Shown: piece by piece, positions 5,889 to 9,602 of the stretch | Numbering within the stretch: position 1 is the first letter of the stretch | Layout of the letters: each line of letters opens with the position of its first letter | Origin: JBNKDD01 sp050288085 | Lineage (GTDB): Bacteria; Chloroflexota; Anaerolineae; Aggregatilineales; UBA3940 | Direction of reading: 5' to 3' | NCBI GenBank assembly: GCA_050288085.1 | Contig: JBNKDD010000217.1 | Location: forward strand, 1-9,602 | Length of the DNA: 9,602 nt | Made by a program: the position numbers and the translations under genes | The notes under the pieces: model-generated | Database searches by the model: none | Seen by the model: the letters and a program-made list of their open reading frames with translations, nothing else | What the model was told of the DNA's origin: nothing

Positions 5889-6144
5889 GGTTCTTTTTCC
5901 AATACTTTTTCACTCTGGTTGTTGGGTAAACTGTGATAACAATCCGAACATCACCCTCGTCGCGAAAAAACACGCGTAGTAATGCTTTTTTATCTAAAAA
6001 TGTGATACGAGATTGTGCCACAGATAGTTCGTCGGTTTCCTCGACAATCTGTTCGGGTTGGAGAGCGACGGAAATAACCAACCTCTGCGAAAGTTTTCGT
6101 TTCTGTATTTGTTGTTTGGCATGGTCACTGAGTTCGACCCGCAT
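5878..6144 (-). CDS. DUF4258 family small basic protein, possible toxin-like partner
   Basis: This 88-residue basic protein starts with the DUF4258-typical LSDHAKQQIQKRKLS (5-19) and contains a PEQI turn (30-33). It ends in a strand pair LLRVFFRDEGDVRIVITVYPT (55-75) followed by the basic tail TRVKKYWKK. The small size, basic charge and C-terminal ITVYPTT-x-x-x-KY pattern recall the RelE/ParE-type fold suggested for this family. It is the first gene of a two-gene leftward unit with DUF2283. The ribosome binding site before its ATG is weak and no convincing promoter was found. I cannot say from sequence whether it is an active RNase. Confidence 0.78.
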   Translation of the reverse strand: MRVELSDHAKQQIQKRKLSQRLVISVALQPEQIVEETDELSVAQSRITFLDKKALLRVFFRDEGDVRIVITVYPTTRVKKYWKKNHED

Positions 6145-6288
6145 AGATTTTCATTGGCTTTCATTGTGTGTGTAAATACAGCTATGATGAGTATATCATT
6201 TTTAGCTTGATACTACTGGTATAAGCATTGCATAGACCAGTTCTAACAATTCGATCTCCCGCCAGCGCGAAAAAATCATTTATAATGG
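6145..6288. other. AT-rich divergent intergenic region
   Basis: This spacer separates the leftward DUF4258 gene from the rightward tryptophanase-like gene. It is richer in A+T than its neighbours and should hold promoters for both. On the plus strand TATAAT at 6281-6286 is a perfect -10 hexamer with no good -35 at normal spacing. A short dyad ATGAT (6184-6188) with ATCAT six bases later could be an operator for the small gene pair. No open reading frame of note is seen. Confidence 0.4.
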
Positions 6289-6309
6289 ATGTATGATTAC
6301 TTTCCAGAA

Positions 6310-6334
6310 GGCAGGCAGTGTCCTCATGCCTGCC
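6310..6334 (+). promoter_or_regulatory. Leader hairpin upstream of the tryptophanase-like gene
   Basis: GGCAGGCA (6310-6317) and TGCCTGCC (6327-6334) form a perfect 8-bp stem with a nine-base loop. It lies between the TATAAT at 6281 and the ribosome binding site at 6354, so it would be in the untranslated leader. It is followed by ATTTATTTCTC, a weak T-rich stretch, so it might be an attenuator or an mRNA-stabilising hairpin. No Trp-containing leader peptide of the TnaC kind is visible. Confidence 0.45.
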
Positions 6335-6363
6335 ATTTATTTCTCAACACAAAAGGAAGCACT

Positions 6364-7743
6364 ATGCCGGAATTTCCACCTGAACCTTTTCGCATCAAGG
6401 TTGTCGAGCGGATTCGACGCACGACCCGCGAGGAGCGAGAAAGACTGCTCCGTGAGGCGGGTTACAACACATTCTTGCTCAAGGCGGAGGATATTTTTAT
6501 CGACTTGCTGACCGACAGCGGAACCTCGGCGATGACGGATACCCAGTGGGCCGGGCTGATGCGCGGTGACGAATCCTATGCCGGGGCACGCAGTTATTAC
6601 CGGTTGAAACAAGCGGTCGATACGATTTTTGGATTCAAACATTTCGTACCCACCCATCAGGGTAGGGCGGCGGAACATATCCTGTGTTCGGTGATGGTCA
6701 AGCCGGGTGACCGGATCCCGAATAACAATCACTTCGATACAACCGGGGCCAATGTGCGGGCCTCCGGGGCTACCCCGGTTGATCTGGTGATCGACGAGGC
6801 AAAAGATCCCGCGAATCATCATCCCTTCAAAGGGAACATGGACCTGGTCAAGCTGGAGAATTTCATCAAAGAAGTGGGAGTTGACCGGATTCCGTTTGGG
6901 ATGATCACGGTCACCAACAATGCCGGGGGTGGACAGCCGGTCTCGATGGCGAATCTCAAGGCGGTGTCGGAGATTTATCACCGCTACGATATCCCATTCA
7001 TTATTGATGCCTGCCGATATGCCGAAAATGCGACCTTCATCCGGCAGCGTGAAGAGGGTTATGCCGGTAAGAGTACGTTGGAGATCGCACAGGAGATGTT
7101 CAGCGTGGCGGATGGCTGCACGGTCAGCGCCAAGAAAGATGGTATGGTGAACATCGGCGGGCTGCTGTGCGTCAATGATGATGGCCTGTTCGAACAGATC
7201 AAGCAGACTCTGATCCTGCGAGAGGGCTTTCCGACCTACGGCGGGTTGGCCGGGCGTGATCTCGAAGCGCTGGGGATCGGGTTGGAAGAAGGCTTAGACG
7301 AGGACTATCTCGAATACCGGTTGGCGCAGACAGCCTACCTCTCGGAAGGGTTACTCGAAGCGGGCGTACCGATCATCGAGCCGCCGGGTGGACATGCCGT
7401 CTATATCGATGCGGGTGGATTCCTGCCGCATATCCCGGCGGAGGAGTTCCCTGGACAGGCGTTGGTGGTGGCCCTGTATCTTGAAGGGGGCATCCGGGCG
7501 GTTGAGTTGGGGAGCGTGGCCTTTGCTTATGACAATCCCGAAACCGGCGAGACGTTCCGCCCGGTGCTCGAATTGGTGCGGCTGGCAATCCCCCGGCGGG
7601 TGTACACGCGCAGCCACATGGATTTTGTAATCAAAACGATGGCGGAAATTGCGGCGAAGAAAGAGTCGATCCGGGGGGTGAAAATTGTTGAAGCACCGGA
7701 GCTTCTCCGTCACTTCTCGGCGCGGTTTGAATTGATGGGGTAA
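6364..7743 (+). CDS. tnaA: Tryptophanase-like PLP-dependent beta-eliminating lyase
   Basis: This 459-residue enzyme belongs to the tryptophanase/tyrosine phenol-lyase family and covers its full usual length. Conserved catalytic features are Y72 (GDESYAG), THQGR (97-101), N186, D215 and R218 (DACR), the PLP lysine K258 (SAKKD), Y292 (YGGLAGRD) and R406 (VRLAIPR). At positions separating the two activities it has D125 (Thr in tyrosine phenol-lyase), L382 (Arg there, Ile/Val in tryptophanase) and H450 (Phe there). This points to tryptophan cleavage to indole, pyruvate and ammonia. The stretch after D125 differs from Escherichia coli TnaA, lacking its Q-G-H, so an altered substrate is possible. 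The ATG at 6364 follows AAGGAAG; an in-frame upstream ATG at 6289 lacks a binding site. No tnaB permease gene is adjacent. Its 3' end overlaps the opposing kinase gene by 34 bp. Confidence 0.87.
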   Translation: MPEFPPEPFRIKVVERIRRTTREERERLLREAGYNTFLLKAEDIFIDLLTDSGTSAMTDTQWAGLMRGDESYAGARSYYRLKQAVDTIFGFKHFVPTHQGRAAEHILCSVMVKPGDRIPNNNHFDTTGANVRASGATPVDLVIDEAKDPANHHPFKGNMDLVKLENFIKEVGVDRIPFGMITVTNNAGGGQPVSMANLKAVSEIYHRYDIPFIIDACRYAENATFIRQREEGYAGKSTLEIAQEMFSVADGCTVSAKKDGMVNIGGLLCVNDDGLFEQIKQTLILREGFPTYGGLAGRDLEALGIGLEEGLDEDYLEYRLAQTAYLSEGLLEAGVPIIEPPGGHAVYIDAGGFLPHIPAEEFPGQALVVALYLEGGIRAVELGSVAFAYDNPETGETFRPVLELVRLAIPRRVYTRSHMDFVIKTMAEIAAKKESIRGVKIVEAPELLRHFSARFELMG

Positions 7744-9170
7744 GTCGGGAGCCAGATGGTGAAAGCCGTGCCTTGCCCGGCGATGCCGCTGCTTTGCACG
7801 GTGATCTGGCCCTGGTGCAGGTCGATGATCTCTTTGGCGATGGACAGTCCCAGACCGGTGCCCGGCGTGCCTGATCTTCTACCTACTTCGCCCCGGAAAA
7901 AACGTTCAAAGAGCTGATCCTGCTCGTCAGGTGGGATGCCTGGGCCGGTATCTTTGACGGTCAGGCAGGCCCAATTCAGGCCATTTTCATAACTGGGGTG
8001 GGTGGATACATTGATCTGCCCACCCTCAGATGTATAGTTCAACGCGTTGGTTAGCAGGATGCTCACCGCCTGTTCAAAGAGTATCCGATCTGCCTGTGCT
8101 TTCAAGTCGGCACTTTCCGGGGGCGTTGTATAGGTCAGGGCCAGCTTATGTTCTTTGGCTAAAGATAAACGGTCTTCGATCAATTCGGCTGCCAGGGTAT
8201 TGAGATCGGTGGGTTGAAGGTTCAACTCTATCCGACCCTGATCCAGCCGCGAGAGGGTCAGCAGCCCTTCGATCAGATTTTCCAACCGCCGGGTTTCACG
8301 CTCAAGGGTGAGCAGGTAAGACTCACGTTTTTCTGGGTGGCTCTCCAGCAGGTGTAAATACAACTTGATGTTTGAAATAGGCGTGCGCAGTTCGTGTGAA
8401 ACATTTGAAACGAACTCGCTTTTTACCCGGCTTAACTCTTTCAGCTTCTTGTTGGTTGCAACCAGCTCCGATGTCCGCGCCCCCACTGTTGCTTCGAGTA
8501 CGTCAATCAGCCTTCTATAAGCCTCAATTCGTTTGTCAATTTCTGCCCGGAGGTAGTAGGTCAGGATCGCTTCGATCATCAGCATGGAAAACACACCGGC
8601 ACTGACGAGGGCGGGGGTCGTGAGTGGCTGCCCGTTTACGACGGGGGCGGGGGACCAGGCTGCGCCAAAAGTATAGGTCAGGCCGATGAAAGCGGCGATC
8701 AGGAACAGGGTATAAGGGAAAAGATACCGGGTTTGTAAGACGAATGCTGCGCCGATGATTTGCAAAAACAACGACGTTCTTAGAAATGGATGCCAATACC
8801 CGGTGGTAATCACACCCAACAAATCTGCCTCAGACCACAGCAGCATCAGGAAAAGACCACTCTGACCAACCTTCTGACGATGGAGCGCAACAAACGATAG
8901 AACTGCAAGCATTCCCCATATGAAGAACAATAATTCAACAGACAGCGGTTTGGGCAGCGGCCTGGCTTCAAAAATGTGGCGGTAAATGATAAGAATGGGG
9001 CGGGATAGAACTATTATGGGATAAACCAGGCGAATAGCGCCTTCACGGAATGCTTCCTCTGGATCAGTTGCGCGTGGCTGGGTCCATTTCCATACGAAAT
9101 TGGGCAACCATAACAGCAGCTTTGACAACCTATACCGGACAAAATTTCTTTTGTCTTCGTTGGTTACCAT
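7710..9170 (-). CDS. Membrane-bound sensor histidine kinase
   Basis: This 486-residue kinase has an N-terminal membrane region of about five or six hydrophobic segments (about 45-63, 78-96, 105-122, 132-168 and 186-206). A short coiled-coil linker (208-250) follows, then HisKA with the phospho-acceptor H259 in VSNVSHELRTPISN. The HATPase_c domain has the N-box ILLTNALNYT (N375), G1 DTGPGIP (407-413), the F-box FERFFRG (421-427) and G2 GTGLGLS (437-443). No PAS, HAMP or receiver domain was recognised, so the membrane part is the likely sensor. No response regulator gene is adjacent. I prefer the ATG at 9170; a TTG 18 bp upstream extends the frame but lacks a ribosome binding site. The stimulus and partner regulator are unknown. 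Confidence 0.92.
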   Translation of the reverse strand: MVTNEDKRNFVRYRLSKLLLWLPNFVWKWTQPRATDPEEAFREGAIRLVYPIIVLSRPILIIYRHIFEARPLPKPLSVELLFFIWGMLAVLSFVALHRQKVGQSGLFLMLLWSEADLLGVITTGYWHPFLRTSLFLQIIGAAFVLQTRYLFPYTLFLIAAFIGLTYTFGAAWSPAPVVNGQPLTTPALVSAGVFSMLMIEAILTYYLRAEIDKRIEAYRRLIDVLEATVGARTSELVATNKKLKELSRVKSEFVSNVSHELRTPISNIKLYLHLLESHPEKRESYLLTLERETRRLENLIEGLLTLSRLDQGRIELNLQPTDLNTLAAELIEDRLSLAKEHKLALTYTTPPESADLKAQADRILFEQAVSILLTNALNYTSEGGQINVSTHPSYENGLNWACLTVKDTGPGIPPDEQDQLFERFFRGEVGRRSGTPGTGLGLSIAKEIIDLHQGQITVQSSGIAGQGTAFTIWLPTYPINSNRAEK

Positions 9171-9253
9171 TTTATACCGCCAGTACAAACAAAAATTAAG
9201 ATACTCGATCTAAACTATTTAGTTTCTATAACAGTTATCTGTAATATACTTGA
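9171..9253. other. AT-rich gap upstream of the kinase gene with small dyads
   Basis: This short gap between two leftward genes holds two small palindromes: AAACTA-TT-TAGTTT (9212-9225) and ATAAC-A-GTTAT (9228-9238). Its low GC compared with both neighbours fits a promoter region for the kinase gene. No strong -35/-10 pair was found, and the dyads may be regulator sites or chance. Confidence 0.3.
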
Positions 9254-9602
9254 TTATTTCTCAAATGTGAAACGCCATGCACAATATTCGCTGCCAACCG
9301 GATCAGGCGGGCAGGCGAGACAGATGGTCTGGATGCGGGGATCAATCGTCCGGGCGAATTGGCTGTACTCGACAATCCCAACCGGTTTGCAGGGGAAATC
9401 GGGGAGTCCTTTGCGGCGGCGGGCGGCCTGTACCCGGCACTCGATCATGCGGAATTCGAGTGCACCGTCGTCTGTCCAATGGGCGGCCTGCCGGTTGACA
9501 CGGGCATACAGCCGGTAGCCGAGTGCCTGTTCAAGGGCGGGCAGACCGCCATTCTCTGGGATATCAAAGGCTTGCATGATCCGACGAGCCTCAATCGGGG
9601 AA
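9254..9602 (-). CDS. DUF6125-like protein, C-terminal part (gene enters from right edge)
   Basis: The reading frame is open to the window edge, upstream of an internal ATG at 9577, so the true start lies outside and only about 115 C-terminal residues are seen. The segment contains EALGYRLY-like helical sequence (ALEQALGYRLYARVN). A cysteine-bearing region follows: M-I-E-C-R-V-Q, then DFPCKPVG, then ICLACPPDP and EYCAWRFTFEK. The five cysteines in this order, with the CPPD and C-A-W-R-F motifs, match my recollection of DUF6125 proteins, whose function is unknown. Metal binding through the cysteines is possible. The gene ends 83 bp before the kinase start on the same strand. Confidence 0.68.
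   Translation of the reverse strand, partial: SPIEARRIMQAFDIPENGGLPALEQALGYRLYARVNRQAAHWTDDGALEFRMIECRVQAARRRKGLPDFPCKPVGIVEYSQFARTIDPRIQTICLACPPDPVGSEYCAWRFTFEK

Noticed and set aside
6289..6363. In-frame upstream ATG extending the tryptophanase-like protein by 25 residues
   Set aside because: It would start almost on the TATAAT element, has no ribosome binding site and adds residues that family members lack; the ATG at 6364 has a good site.
6337..6981. 214-codon leftward open frame opposite the tryptophanase-like gene
   Set aside because: It is composition-driven on the reverse strand of a well-conserved enzyme and has no recognisable domain.
6364..7743. Tyrosine phenol-lyase identity
   Set aside because: The Thr, Arg and Phe that mark tyrosine phenol-lyase are replaced by Asp, Leu and His, the last and first as in tryptophanase.
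9254..9518. Rightward open frames opposite the right-edge gene
   Set aside because: They are shadows of the leftward DUF6125-like frame, whose cysteine motifs are conserved in character.
1..9602. CRISPR arrays, tRNAs, rRNAs, insertion sequences or prophage genes
   Set aside because: I looked on both strands and saw no regularly spaced repeats, cloverleaf genes, transposases or terminal inverted repeats with target duplications.

Overview
The window looks like a chromosomal segment of a moderately GC-rich, Gram-positive-like or monoderm environmental bacterium, most plausibly a member of the Chloroflexota (Anaerolineae-like). This placement is inferred from gene style only: a YceI lipoprotein with a long Glu/Pro/Met-rich acidic linker, a DUF2892 membrane protein, a DUF6125-type protein, DUF4258/DUF2283 small proteins, several TTG starts, and short palindromic intergenic repeats. 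No rRNA or tRNA gene, CRISPR array, transposase or phage gene was seen.

Layout. At 1-52 the start of a leftward gene leaves the window. From 200 to 2693 lies a self-contained rightward operon: a near-consensus promoter with a large dyad operator over the likely start site, a TetR-family regulator, an ABC ATPase and an ABC-2 permease, closed by a strong intrinsic terminator. The three genes overlap one another, so this is a TetR-regulated export or ABC-2 type system. Next come a single DUF2892 gene (2793-3014), a YceI-domain lipoprotein (3184-3927) and a thioredoxin carrying a C-terminal membrane anchor (3987-4433). The thioredoxin gene is flanked by two related 22-bp palindromes, the second of which doubles as a terminator. 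An SDR-type L-threonine 3-dehydrogenase-like gene follows (4580-5599).

On the minus strand, 5676-6144 holds an overlapping pair, DUF4258 then DUF2283, with the size and layout of a small toxin-antitoxin-like module. Rightward again, 6364-7743 encodes a PLP-dependent tryptophanase/tyrosine phenol-lyase family enzyme. Its substrate-determining positions match tryptophanase. It converges on, and overlaps by 34 bp, a leftward membrane histidine kinase (7710-9170) that has no response regulator beside it. A DUF6125-like gene enters from the right edge (9254-9602, minus strand).

How they work together. The only clearly coordinated unit is the tetR-ABC operon. The YceI lipoprotein and anchored thioredoxin may both act at the cell envelope. 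The threonine dehydrogenase-like and tryptophanase-like enzymes are both amino-acid catabolic, but they are separate units. Nothing in the window amounts to a clearly new multi-gene system. The best leads are the anchored thioredoxin with its palindrome pair, the DUF4258/DUF2283 module, the tryptophanase-like gene with a leader hairpin, and the well-resolved TetR operator.
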